Made by a program: the position numbers and the translations under genes | From: Isoetes taiwanensis | Taxonomy: Eukaryota; Streptophyta; Lycopodiopsida; Isoetales; Isoetaceae | Assembly: GCA_021234155.1 (NCBI GenBank) | Contig: JAJEKV010000093.1 | Span: 60,001 to 124,000 of the forward strand | Reading direction: 5' to 3' | DNA length: 64,000 bases | In this document: one piece after another, positions 46,238-55,416 of the stretch | Position numbering within the stretch: position 1 is the first letter of the stretch | Layout of the letters: each line of letters begins with the position of its first letter | Notes under the pieces: generated by a model | The model's database searches: none | What the model was told of the DNA's origin: nothing | Seen by the model: the letters and a program-made list of their open reading frames with translations, nothing else

Positions 46238-46985
46238 CTATCATCTTTGGTTTCCTTTGCCGGCCGTCGGCGTCATTCTCCCCTTCGCCACCCTTAATCT
46301 TCGCGGTGCTCTTCGATTTGTTAGAATTGTTATTTTCTATTAGTTCCGCTGCGTCCTTCACAACTGACATTATTTTACTATTGATTTGGCAAACCTGTGA
46401 ATCACTAGAGTCGCCTTGATTGCCTTCAGTTTCGGTTGCCCTGTCAATTAGTTCATTGTTAACCTGTGAATCTAATCTATTGTTGCTTGCATCACCCTGA
46501 AGGGAGGCAAGGATATTCCCTAAGTTCGCCGCGATCACATTACTTTGAGCAGCCAGTTTAGCAGCTATTTTTTCATTGCTTTCCTTATCAGGCTGCGGAT
46601 TACTAGTTCCCTCACCAGAACCATCGTCCACTTTCGAATTGGACAAGTCTACGAGACTTTTGATTGCTAATGATTTCAGGTTGCCATAAGGGCCTTTAGG
46701 AGATTTGGCAAGCACATGCATGAGGAATGGTTCAAGAAAGTCTTTGGCCTGCTCATCACTCACAAAGCAGTGACATCTTCTAACACCCATAAGAGCCTCT
46801 CGGGCAATATAACCTCCAACATAAAGCTCCAAGCAGGTTGTATCAATTGGAGCAAATGCCTCGACGAGGTAAGCAGCCATAGACGGGGGAAATCCATTTT
46901 TATTTAAGGGGCCCTTCTCCTTAGTTTGTAGCTCATACTTGATTTCCCCACTTAGGAGGGGGGTCCCGATCCTCATCCTCTTGAC
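46238..46985 (-). CDS. Possible divergent methyltransferase-fold exon with Asn/Ser-rich linker
   Basis: Open minus-strand frame from 46976. Residues 31-80 read FPPSMAAYLVEAFAPIDTTC, LELYVGGYIAREALMGVRRC and CFVSDEQAKDFLEPFL. The layout (a P-x-x-M-A-x-x-L-V helix, a strand ending L-x-G-G, then V-x-x-x-S-D-E) resembles the AdoMet-binding part of N6/N4 DNA methylases, where it would read DPFAGSG and later GxE. Key glycines are altered and no DPPY-type catalytic motif is assigned. The rest is a low-complexity linker (LDSQVNNELIDRATETEG) and a KSKSTAKIKGGEGEN basic/acidic end. A donor-like ATAG/GTATGG at 46238 precedes the motif-rich intron. I hold the methyltransferase reading loosely. Confidence 0.35.
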
Positions 46986-48310
46986 TCATCCATTACGGTG
47001 ATCGATCCGTATGATAGAATATAGTTCTTAAGTCTGGATCATCTAGAAGAAAACATTCCCATGCACTGCTATTGTCACCCTTGGCCTTAGCAATATCATA
47101 TTCCTCGTCTGACAGCATGGCTATCATAATAAAGATCACATGTGCCATCTTCCGTTCTGTTCGCAGCTCATTATCCTTAACATCATATATTAGGCATCCC
47201 TCCCTAATAACTTTGAGGCACTCGGATCATGAGCAGCGGATAGTGCATGCAGATGTGACTCACGAAGGACAAAACGATGACAATAGTGAAGGACCTCTCG
47301 GTTGTCAATCCTATACAATTTGGTAAAGAAATTTTTTGTAGTCCTTTCCGGTTCATGCCCATATCTCCTCTCCCACCCCCGCTTTGTCCAACACAAAGAG
47401 TGATATATTTTTAAGGCAAGAAGTTGATTACGGTAAGAGACCTTTGTACCCAATGGAGACTGAATCTTTGGGCGGTGTCTTCTTCTCCGGTAATCTTCTT
47501 CACAAGGGCCACTTTTCTTCTCAACTCGGCCCATTACCTTAGGGGTAGAGTCTCCTTATGTTTTGTATTTTTAGCCTTCCAATTCTTTAGGAAGTCCTTT
47601 GACCGAGAATACAAACTTCTTGATGTCATCATTCTTGACCTTGTATTTGTCCAAGCATCAATCCAATTTGGATAATGCCACATCCCCCGATAGCCTTTGT
47701 AACTTCGGCTCCTACGGTGACTTCATTGTCATTACATCCTTCACATGGGCTGCAGCACTCAATGAAGGACATCCTATCCTTAGTGAAAGCACTCTTCTTG
47801 TATAAGACTTCCTTCTTTAAGCCTTCGGTCTAAAACCCAAATGGTCTCGGTACGTCGTCTAGCCCCCGAGTCTTTCTCATCTGTCACATTCAAGTCAAAG
47901 ATGCTTACATCAGCGGGGAGGCACCCTACCCATAGTATCTGGCAGCTTCCCTTGTGCATAAGCATCCCGAATTCATTCCACTTTGCCCATCTTGCCTCCT
48001 TACAAAACACAATCTTATAATGAGTCTATTGGGCCTGACCTCTTTGGATGAGCTTCGAGGAAGGATCTGCAATGTCGTCACCACCTTTTTTCTTTGATTT
48101 TCTTGCAGTTTCTTCTTCTCTGTATAATTATGCGGCGAGTCCGCTCCGGCAGCTTGAAAGCCTGGACTTTGACCCCCACATGCGGTGGGTAATGGGCAGC
48201 CATATTCCACCCATTGTTGACAGGGTGTGGCGCAGATTGCTCCACGTATGGACCGCCAAAAGAAGGCTGGGGCATTGAATGATTATCGAGAGATAAGAAA
48301 CATGCGGTAG
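46986..48310 (-). pseudogene. Frameshifted exons of the minus-strand gene set
   Basis: Coding-like stretches occur in alternating minus frames with no single ORF: SFGGPYVEQSAPHPVNNGW near 48265, IVFCKEARWAKWNEFGMLMH followed by ILWVGCLPADVSIFDLNV (48015-47880), GMWHYPNWIDAWTNTRSRM (47690-47630), KIYHSLCWTKRGWERRYGHE (47410-47350) and IYDVKDNELRTERKMAHVIF (47190-47130). Their composition is globular and protein-like. They sit between the unrecognised exon (48637-49766) and the methylase-like exon, so they are probably middle exons of the same gene, now with several indels or with introns I could not place. No family recognised. Confidence 0.4.
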
Positions 48311-48336
48311 CGATTTCAATAGAAAAGATCAACCTC

Positions 48337-48604
48337 AAAGCACGCTGGCGTGAAATGAATTAAAACCAATGCAATTCACGCCCGGTGCTTTGAATCGGTT
48401 GAATTCACGCCGGGGCGTGCTTTCAAATGAAACAAATCCATGGCGTGCTTTCAAATCAAATCAATTCACGCCAGGCGTGCTTTTTAACATTCATGCACGG
48501 CGTGAATTGGTTTGATTTGAAAGCTGCGCTGGCGTGGATTTGAATTTCATTAACTGCGCCTGGCGTGAATTGATTTCATTTGAAAGCACGCCTGGCGTGA
48601 ATAT
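48337..48604. repeat. Palindromic CACGCCNGGCGTG motif cluster 2 (intronic)
   Basis: Eight to nine copies or half-copies at a period near 30 bp, alternating with AATTCA/TTTCAAAT spacers. Clear forms are TTCACGCCAGGCGTGC near 48465 and GCACGCCTGGCGTGAA near 48584. The cluster lies inside the intron that begins at the GTAATT donor at 48636. Confidence 0.88.
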
Positions 48605-48636
48605 TAAAGTGCTAACATCCTAATGCATTCAATTAC

Positions 48637-50404
48637 CTTTTGTATAGAAATGTCTTCCCCATTTCATTCAAAGTTGCACTAATCTTAGCCAAATCTGCAG
48701 GTGAAGTATTAGCATCCAAGAGATGACACCTCCTATACGCATAGTGATTGTAGAACACGCTTTGGCTTTTTTTCTTTTGCGCCGATGAGGGCCTTTTGTG
48801 CCTCAACGAATCTTTGCCCATCGATGATGGCTAATTTAATGTTTTCATTTAACATTAACTCCTCGAAGTTCGGGCCCACACAAAGAGGCTTGTTCGAGAT
48901 CATATCCCAAGGTAACACATCCGCTGGCATAGGCATTTGACCTGGATTACTAATCATGCTCTGAACAATCTCCATGGCATGTGCAGGATCATATCTTCTG
49001 CTAACATAAATGGAGCTTGGTGAATGGATGAGGGACTTCACATGGATCGCAAAAGTTTCCTTAAGACCCAATGGATAATGGTCAGCGTACTTATTCAGCT
49101 TGTTCATGGCCTCTAGCTGCGCCACCCTGTCCTGTTCATTCTCAAAAACAGAAGCCTCCATGCCTTCGACAACTGCGGGAAGAACATCCTTCCCTAGATT
49201 TAGGACCCTACTAGAAGCTAATTCCCTAGCTTGCTGCAAATAGTGACTTGGTGTCGGTTTAGTGAACATGCCTCTATGCACAGCTGTAACCCCTTGGCAA
49301 ATAAATATTGGCATAACTGCTACATTGGTGGGCCAGCCATACTTAAAACATGTCTCAACGTTCACATCTGTCTTCATGAACGTATCCTTGTATGCGGTAG
49401 CTCTACAGTGAGTAAGTCTGAGCAGATCTTTCTTCTGCTTATGTGTAATCTCCAAGAGCAATTTGCAGTTAGTGTCGTCCTCTTCCTCACAAGAGATTAG
49501 GATCCCTTGTTTGGTCATCTTGTCTGCTTCCTTTTTCCTCGAGAATAGAGTTAAGTCGAGCTTGCCATTTGTCTTGGCAAGGTCAACGTACCACTCGGCA
49601 CCCTCGTCCATTTCCTCTTCAGGGTAGGCAGGGTCAGTGGTTGCTATAAGAATCGGCACTTCATCATCTAAGGTGAGATCATATGGTACTGCATCTGGGT
49701 CGTCTACCCTAGGTTTCTTGCCAGGAATAGAACCCGAATTATTAGGGGTTTTCTTCCTCTTGGGCACTGCAAAGAAGATGAACATTTTTTAGAGTACTTT
49801 TCAGAACAAGAGATCACGCTTGGCGTGCATTTAAACCTAAATTAGTACTATTCACGCTTGGCGTGTTGGTAGCTCCTATTATGAACCATGCTATGCGTGA
49901 ATTTGAAACTAAATTAGTTTGCATCCACATTTTAAGCTACATACCCTTTATGAATCCATATTTCACACTATTTAACCTCATTGAACATTGCTATCTCCAA
50001 CTGTCTGACACTGCTATATTCTATAAAACAGAGCAAAATTATGTTCTACAAAATGGACAATCAGAGCATTAACTGATGGTAATACTTAAAATTCATGCAA
50101 AGCATAATAACTCAAACTCATGCAAAGCATATTAACTGAAGGCAAGGAAATAAGTCAAATTCATGCAAGCATAATACTCTCTACACAGTGTGTATTCTGT
50201 GGCAAATTAAATACCTTGAATAGGAGGGGTCTGATCAACGTCCTCTGAAACTTGAGAAGTGCCGGGTTTTGAGATTTCCACCGCTTCCTCGGCCCCGTCC
50301 GCCTCGACCTCGATTCGTTTTAGAAGACATCTTCGAAGTCGCTGCCCCAAATGTAATTCCAATGCATCTTCGTCACCAACCGGTTGATTAATGTAACTTG
50401 ACAT
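48637..50404 (-). CDS. Unrecognised two-exon protein of the minus-strand gene set
   Basis: Exon 1 runs 50404-50215 (starts MSSYINQPVGDEDALELHL) and ends at an AAG/GTATTT donor. The intron is 50214-49767 and closes with CTTCTTTGCAG. Exon 2 begins at 49766 with the reading phase preserved (PPIQ then VPKRKK). It runs through YDLTLDDEVPILIATTDPAY, TYPLGLKET-like and IYVSRRYDPAHAMEIVQSMI segments to 48637, where AAAAG/GTAATT is a donor. One frame change occurs in the A-rich run near 48770, after EAQKALIGAKEKK. KKTPNN and PGKKPRV near the exon 2 start could be a nuclear-localisation signal. About 420 residues; no family recognised. The long stop-free exon with proper splice phase suggests real selection in the recent past. 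Confidence 0.6.
49806..49900. repeat. Palindromic motif cluster 3 (intron 49767-50214)
   Basis: TCACGCTTGGCGTGC near 49813 and TTCACGCTTGGCGTGT near 49852, plus a decayed CATGCTATGCGTGAA near 49888. Confidence 0.8.
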
Positions 50405-50429
50405 CTATCAATAGGAAGTGAGCGGAGTA

Positions 50430-50800
50430 TCAGTATTCACGCCTGGCGTGTTATATTTATTTATTTATAAACTTAGAAACTAAGAGTCACACCCGGCGTG
50501 TTTAACTTAAAAGTTGAAACTAGGGATAAAATTATTTGCACGCTCAGCGTGTAAACTGCTATATAGGAAAAACTATACACGCTCGGCGTGCATTCAGCAG
50601 AGAGGGAGAAAAAAAAACCTGTACAGATAGATAGGTAAATAGATAAAGGCCAGGCAATTATTTACACAGCCTGGCCTTTATCTATTTACCTATCTATCTG
50701 TATAGGTTTTTTTTTCCTCCCTCTCTGCTGAATGCACGCCGAGCGTGTATTCATATTCAAGGCTAAGGTTACCATGGAACATGCTTAGCGTGTTTCAAAT
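50430..50800. repeat. Palindromic motif cluster 4, 5' of the two-exon gene
   Basis: Motif copies near 50435, 50490, 50537, 50577, 50733 and 50781 upstream of the MSSYINQ start. The copies at 50577 and 50733 sit symmetrically in the arms of the long hairpin at 50575-50750. Confidence 0.85.
50575..50750. repeat. Near-perfect 81-bp-arm hairpin
   Basis: Arms 50575-50655 and 50669-50750 pair with one mismatch (GTACAG against GTATAG) and one single-base bulge around a 13-nt loop. The inner ends read GGCCAGGC and GCCTGGCC. The stem is far more perfect than the surrounding DNA is conserved, so it is either recent or maintained. It lies between the start of the two-exon gene and the next upstream promoter-like site. 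Options: foldback insertion, small-RNA precursor, or replication/repair snapback. Confidence 0.95.
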
Positions 50801-50929
50801 ATTATCTTTGAGATTTTTCTAATGCTTTCTACTACACTTATTCATAATAGAAACTTGCATGCAATAGCATGATTAATTCAGGAAGAGAAACTCAAGAATT
50901 TACTCGAAACAAAAAGAAGCAGATGAAGT

Positions 50930-51365
50930 TTATAAAAAACTATTCTGGTTTTCATAAACATCATCTGCTTCCTCTGCCTCGAGCAAATGCAAAAGCTTGT
51001 CTTCTTGGATTAAACCTGCCATTGAGATGCAGCTTAAAACTAAATGAAAACTAACCTTGAGTTCTGAGGCTGGAAGGATTCGAAGAACAGAGGACTTTGC
51101 TTTTGGTTTTAATTCCGAGGCTTTTGGATTCGCAGACCTTAGTCCTCTGCTTTTGGTTTTAATTCTGAGCCTTCGATGTGCTCTGCTATAGATGCTACAG
51201 AACAAAAGGCGGAGTCTTTTAGTAAGTTAGGAATCGCCGAAACCAAACATCTAACATTGCTGAAAAGAAATCTGCTCACCAAGATTTTAGGAGGGCGGAT
51301 GCAAACACAGCTGAAGCGCAACCGACAAATCGTATGAAGAAAGGAAGAAATTGTAGGAACTTTGA
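50930..51365 (-). CDS. Short spliced leader exons, unrecognised
   Basis: Below the TATA-like site at 51375 a minus-strand frame starts MRFSCVCIRPPKILV (51321) and meets a CTTG/GTGAGC donor near 51280. Further down, CTTTTGGTTTTAATTC occurs twice (51102 and 51147), a small local duplication. No recognisable domain. It may be the 5' leader of the two-exon gene. Confidence 0.3.
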
Positions 51366-51470
51366 GAGTGTGAAATGGATTTATATAGGCATAATTACAA
51401 ATAAATTAGCGTGAATAATTGATTGCTTGAATTAACACGCCTGGCGTACGGTCTTCCCGCCAGACATGAC
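51355..51470 (-). promoter_or_regulatory. Promoter-like block P1 with palindromic motif
   Basis: On the minus strand: a palindrome (GTACGCCAGGCGTGTTA form, plus 51432-51448), then CAATCAATTATTCACGCTAA, then a TATA box (CCTATATAAATCC, plus 51378-51390). The block ends at a CTCTCAAAGTT start region. Order and spacing match the block at 52490-52600, so the two look like copies of one promoter. Confidence 0.65.
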
Positions 51471-52054
51471 ATGTATGTGGTATATATGGAGAATATTGCA
51501 TTTTATGCAATAAATTCTCACGGCATTTTATTCCATTTATTGCATTCGAAAAAAAAAAGAATTTCGAATTTTTATATAGGCTAAATTAAAAATGATTTTA
51601 AAGGCAAAATTATCAAGGCTAAAAAATGACTTGTTGAGTTGGGGAATTGTTTTAGGTCGTATGGGAAAATTTCCTATACTGCTGTGATGAATCAGAGATT
51701 TCTCATGTGGTTGATTTATAGTGTTCCCGAGACTTTGTTGAGACAAATGCAGGGACAAAATTTTAGAGAAAACACTTTGGAGACAAAATGCTTGGAGAAA
51801 ACAGTTTGATTTCATTCAAAATATTTTTATGTACAGAAAAACTGTTTGAAGAAAACTGTTTGAAGAAAAAGTTTGTGAAGAAAACTATTTGATTTCATTC
51901 AAAATTGATATGTACAGATGCCAAGAACGGCTTATAAGTAGATGCCCGAAGGCTTTTCAAAATATCACAGAAAAAAATGCCCGTAGGCGTGTCCGAAAAA
52001 AAAAAAAAAAAGAGGGCCACCCGGGATCTACATCACTGTTCTTCCATGTCTGCA
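51471..52054. other. Spacer between promoter P1 and the acidic gene, with small duplication
   Basis: Contains an imperfect direct repeat (GTTTGATTTCATTCAAAAT at about 51806 and 51888, each followed by ATGTACAGA). No supported coding content apart from the intron of the acidic gene at its right end. Confidence 0.4.
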
Positions 52055-52059
52055 AGAAA

Positions 52060-52400
52060 GAAGAAAGAGAGGTTAGAAAAGAAAAGAGAAAGAAAGGTGC
52101 ATTAGAAAAAGAAAAGAGGCAGTCATGCTTCATCCCGCAACCATTGTACAAATTGGTCGAATTCTCAACCTTCTTCGGAATCTCCTCCTCCTCCTCCGAC
52201 TCGGCTTCAGAGAATTCATTCTCTGTTTCAGGGTCGAGCCAACCCTGAAGCAGAGCGGTCATGAATTCTTGAGAATCCATCTCCTCCTCTTCCTCCAACT
52301 CCTCCTCTTCCTCCTCTTCATCCTCTGAATCGGAATCAGAGGAGAATTGGGACAAAAAATCAATCGGGGAAGGGGGGACGAGAGGGCTTCTTCAACCCGA
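52060..52400 (-). CDS. Acidic protein, first exon, unrecognised
   Basis: The minus-strand frame from about 52382 encodes FLSQFSSDSDSEDEEEEEEE, then EEMDSQEFMTALLQGWLDPE and EFSEAESEEEEEIPKK, ending at an AAG/GTTGAG donor near 52170. A textbook acceptor (CTAAC branch site, pyrimidine run, CTTGCAG) lies at about 52052. A convincing ATG is not visible in this frame; upstream stops suggest another exon or a mutation. Long Asp/Glu runs are typical of chromatin- or histone-binding proteins, but that is only compositional. Confidence 0.4.
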
Positions 52401-52489
52401 CGTCTCTTTGAGGAGACCTCGGGTTCTTCATGAAGGTCGTTTTAACGCCTTCATGGGCGAGAAAAAAAAATTTGGACAGAATGGAGGTC

Positions 52490-52600
52490 TTTGAGAGCGT
52501 GAACCGGATTTATATAGGGTTAATTAGAAATTAGCGTGAATAATTGATTGCCTCAAATAACACGCCAGGCGTACGAAATTCCGCCAGCTATATCATCTAG
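52490..52600 (-). promoter_or_regulatory. Promoter-like block P2 with palindromic motif
   Basis: Copy of P1: palindrome ACACGCCAGGCGTACG at 52558-52573, CAATCAATTATTCACGCTAA, then TATA (CCTATATAAATCC, plus 52509-52521) and a CTCTCAAAGACCTCC start region. Transcription would run to lower coordinates into the acidic exon. Confidence 0.65.
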
Positions 52601-52871
52601 TCTAGGGTATATTATTATGGATAATAAAGTCTCACGTCTAGCTTATCAGTTATATGTCTTTTCGTAATCATGGTATATATTTCGGATAATTAAAATTTGG
52701 ATATATTTATATAAATGTCATTTCCTTGTTGTTGCCACGAAAATTCTTGTTTTAAATGATTTCGTTTATACCCATTGTTATTATTAACCTATTTCCAAGG
52801 AATTTCTTGCTTTTTAAAAAAATTGATTTACCTCTACATATTCCATAAATGTACGTACTTTTCTTATCTTA
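52601..52871. other. AT-rich spacer left of Helitron terminus
   Basis: No repeat or coding content recognised. Confidence 0.35.
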
Positions 52872-52899
52872 CTAGTAACGGTGCCCAGCGTTGCTGGGC
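52872..52899 (-). mobile_element. Helitron 3' terminus (minus orientation), second copy
   Basis: Same structure as at 1649-1676: minus-strand hairpin GCCCAGC-AAC-GCTGGGC (plus 52883-52899), then CACCGTTA, then CTAG followed by T. It marks the left edge of a Helitron whose body would include the pyrimidine tract to the right. Confidence 0.65.
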
Positions 52900-52934
52900 A
52901 AAAATTGGGTGTTCCATGTGAAAAAATGGGTTTT

Positions 52935-54272
52935 CCGCTTCCCTTTTCCTTTCAACTTTCCATTCCCTTTTCATACTTTCCCCACCCTTTTGCTTTGCGA
53001 TGTTCCCTTTTTCCCTTTCCTTTCTCTTTCCCCTTCCTTTACATTTTCCCTTTCCCGTTCCCTTTCCCTTTTCATATGCCTCTTTCCATTCCCTTTTCTC
53101 AACCTTTTTTATACCCTTTTTCCTTCTTTCCCCATCCTCTTCCCCCTTTTCCCCTTTCCACTTTCTCCTTTCTTGTTTCTTTTTTCTTTTCTCTTTCCCA
53201 TACTCTTTTTCCCTTTCTTTTTTCTATTTCCTCACCCTTTCCCTCTTCCCTTTTTTCTCGTGCCCTTTTCTCCTTCCTCTTTTCCTCTTTTCCTATTCCT
53301 TGCTCCCTACCCTTTGTCTATTCTACTTTCCCCCCACCCTTTTCCTCCTTTTTCCATCCTTTCCCTCTTCCTTTTTCTCGATGCTCTTTTTGCTTCCATT
53401 TTTCTCTTTCTTCACCCTTTCTCTCTTCCCTTTTTTTCACGCCCTTTCATTTTTTCTCTTTTTCTCGTTCCCTTTTCCCAAGTTCTCTTTTTCCCTTTTC
53501 CCCCTCTCTTTTCCTTTTTACTTTTCTTTTTCCCATGGACTTTGCAACCTTTTCTTATTTTCCCTTACCTTTTTCTCCTTTTCTCACCCTTACTTCTTAC
53601 CCTTCTCGCGGTGCCCTTTTTCCTTTCCCTTTCCCCCTCGCCTATTCTATTCCTTTTTCTATTTCCTTTTATCTTTCCATTTTCCTTTTCTCCTTCTCTT
53701 TCCTTTTCCTCTTACCTTTCTTTTATTCCTTTTCCTTTTCGCTTTTTCCCTTTCATCGTTTTCCTTTTCCCTTCCCTTTTCGTTTCCCTTTTCGCTTTTC
53801 CCTTTCATTTTTTTTCCTTTTCCCTTCCCTTTTTCTTTTCCCTTTTCCCTTTCATTTTTTTTCCTTTTCCCTTCCCCTTTTTCTTTCCCCTTTTTCCCTT
53901 TCATCGTTTTTCTTTTCCTTCCCCTTTTCCTTTTCCCTTTTCCCTTTTCCCTTTCATTGTTTTTCCTTTTTTCCTTTTCCTTTTCCCTTTTACCTTTCAT
54001 CGTTTTTTTCCTTTTCCTTCCCCTTTTCCTTTTCCCTTTTTTTCTCTTTCATCGTTTTTCCTTTTCCCTTTTCCTTTTCCCTTTTCCCTTTTCCCTTTCA
54101 TCGTTTTTCCTTTTCCCCTTTTCCTTTTCCCTTTTCCTTTTTCCTTTCATCGTTTTTCCTTTTCCCTTCCCCTTTTCCTTTTTCCCTTTTCCCTTTTCCC
54201 TTTCCCCTTTCCCCTTTCCTTTTCCTTTTTCCTTTTTCCTTTTTCCTTTTTCCTTTTTCCTTTCATATTGAT
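52935..54272 (+). repeat. 1.3-kb polypyrimidine tract (CCCTTTTC-type)
   Basis: Almost only C and T on the plus strand, built from CCCTTTT, CCTTTTTC and similar units. The right half contains a higher-order unit of about 55-60 bp marked by TTTCATCGTTTTTCC. The purine strand is A/G only. Such mirror-like tracts can form triplex (H-DNA). It yields long open frames of F/S/P/L on one strand and K/E/R on the other, which I treat as artefacts. Confidence 0.95.
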
Positions 54273-54481
54273 GCCATAGTCAAGATGAAATTTTAGTTGA
54301 AGACACGCACACATCATCTCCACCATTGGTCAATCAAATCCTCGACCGTCCGATTTAGGGCTCCATTGAAGACACACGCTATAACATTATAATATAAGAT
54401 GGTGTTCTTATTTTTCCTACTCATTGACTAAAAAGGGTGCAATTTGTCTAGGTCAATGGTCCCTCTCCAACTCAAGATGGT

Positions 54482-54904
54482 GTGCAACATATTGAAAAGA
54501 GCAATCTCAATGAAAAAGCACCTCCTAGCAAGAATGTTGAAGAAAAACAATTAGTCCTTCATAGTAGGGTGCAATGGAGAAACAAGAAGGTGAGAATCGT
54601 GCACAAGTGCAACAAGGAAATAGTAGGCCAAGGAGTCATTGTGCTAGCAGATCCTGGTCAAGCTGTTAATGATGAAAGGCTAGGGGAAGACAATATTGGT
54701 ATTGCAATTTCTTTGTTGGAAGACAATTGGAAAGGTAAAGGTTTGGGTGCCAAGGAATGTTTTGGTTGTGTCAAGCAATTGGAGGTTCCTTGCATCATGG
54801 CATGGCCTATAAGTAGTGTTCAATTTGTGGAGGATTATATTTTTCCAGAGCCTGAGGTTGTTGGGGACAATGACAGGGAAAAAATTACTAAAGTCATATT
54901 TTAG
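54482..54904 (+). pseudogene. DUF8039-like domain of a plant transposon protein
   Basis: 140 open codons: VQWRNKKVRIVHKCNKEIVG, GVIVLADPGQAVNDERLG, then PCIMAWPISSVQF. A strand-rich segment followed by an I-A-W-P ending is the signature I associate with DUF8039, found at the C-terminus of CACTA/En-Spm-type and related plant transposon proteins. It precedes the DUF7869 gene by 0.5 kb and could be a separate exon of the same element. Confidence 0.5.
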
Positions 54905-55416
54905 ATTAGCTAGAACAACTTTGGCTAATTTAATCCAAAATACATAGGAAAACTTTCGAATGTTTGGCTAAAGTTGAATAATTTTCCTTTACTAGTTTTG
55001 AATGTTTGGCTATTTTTTGTTTGAACCTTTATATAGACTTTAGCCAAACATTTATGCTATGCCAAACTTTTTATTGTACGAACATATTAATAATAGAAAT
55101 CTACTAGTTGGAGAACAAAAAACTGTCCATCTAATATGGTATTAGCATCCTCTATTCCATAATCTCATGAATAATCTCATATTTTACATTAGCTATTAAA
55201 AAGTATGGCTAATCTATCCCTAAATGCATAGGAAAACTTTCGAACGTTTGGCTAAAGTGGAAGAAATTTTCCTCTCCTTCTTTCTTATGTTTGACTAAAC
55301 CTTGGTGTAAGGGAGGTCAACTTTGAAAATATTTGGCGATTTTTTTCTTTTTTCCAAAAATTTCCTCCTTTATAGTTTAGCCGTACTTTTTCCAAAAATG
55401 CCCAAAAAATTGCCAT
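54905..55416. other. Spacer with diverged tandem repeat
   Basis: ATAGGAAAACTTTCGAAYGTTTGGCTAAAGT occurs near 54945 and 55231; other TTTGGCTA fragments lie between. Probably an intron or terminal subrepeats of the transposon. Confidence 0.5.

Noticed and set aside
48337-48604. CRISPR-like repeat-spacer pattern of palindromes at ~30-bp period
   Set aside because: Spacers are themselves related AT-rich text and no Cas-like gene exists; spliced plant-type introns surround it.
51957-52355. 132-codon acidic ORF as one complete protein
   Set aside because: The second half reads through a donor/acceptor pair (donor near 52170, acceptor near 52052); only the acidic exon is supported and the predicted start is not an ATG.
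52881-54296. Three overlapping 420-470-codon frames rich in F, S, P and L, and a K/E/R-rich frame opposite
   Set aside because: They are translations of the C/T-only tract, which cannot contain stops on the plus strand; not genes.
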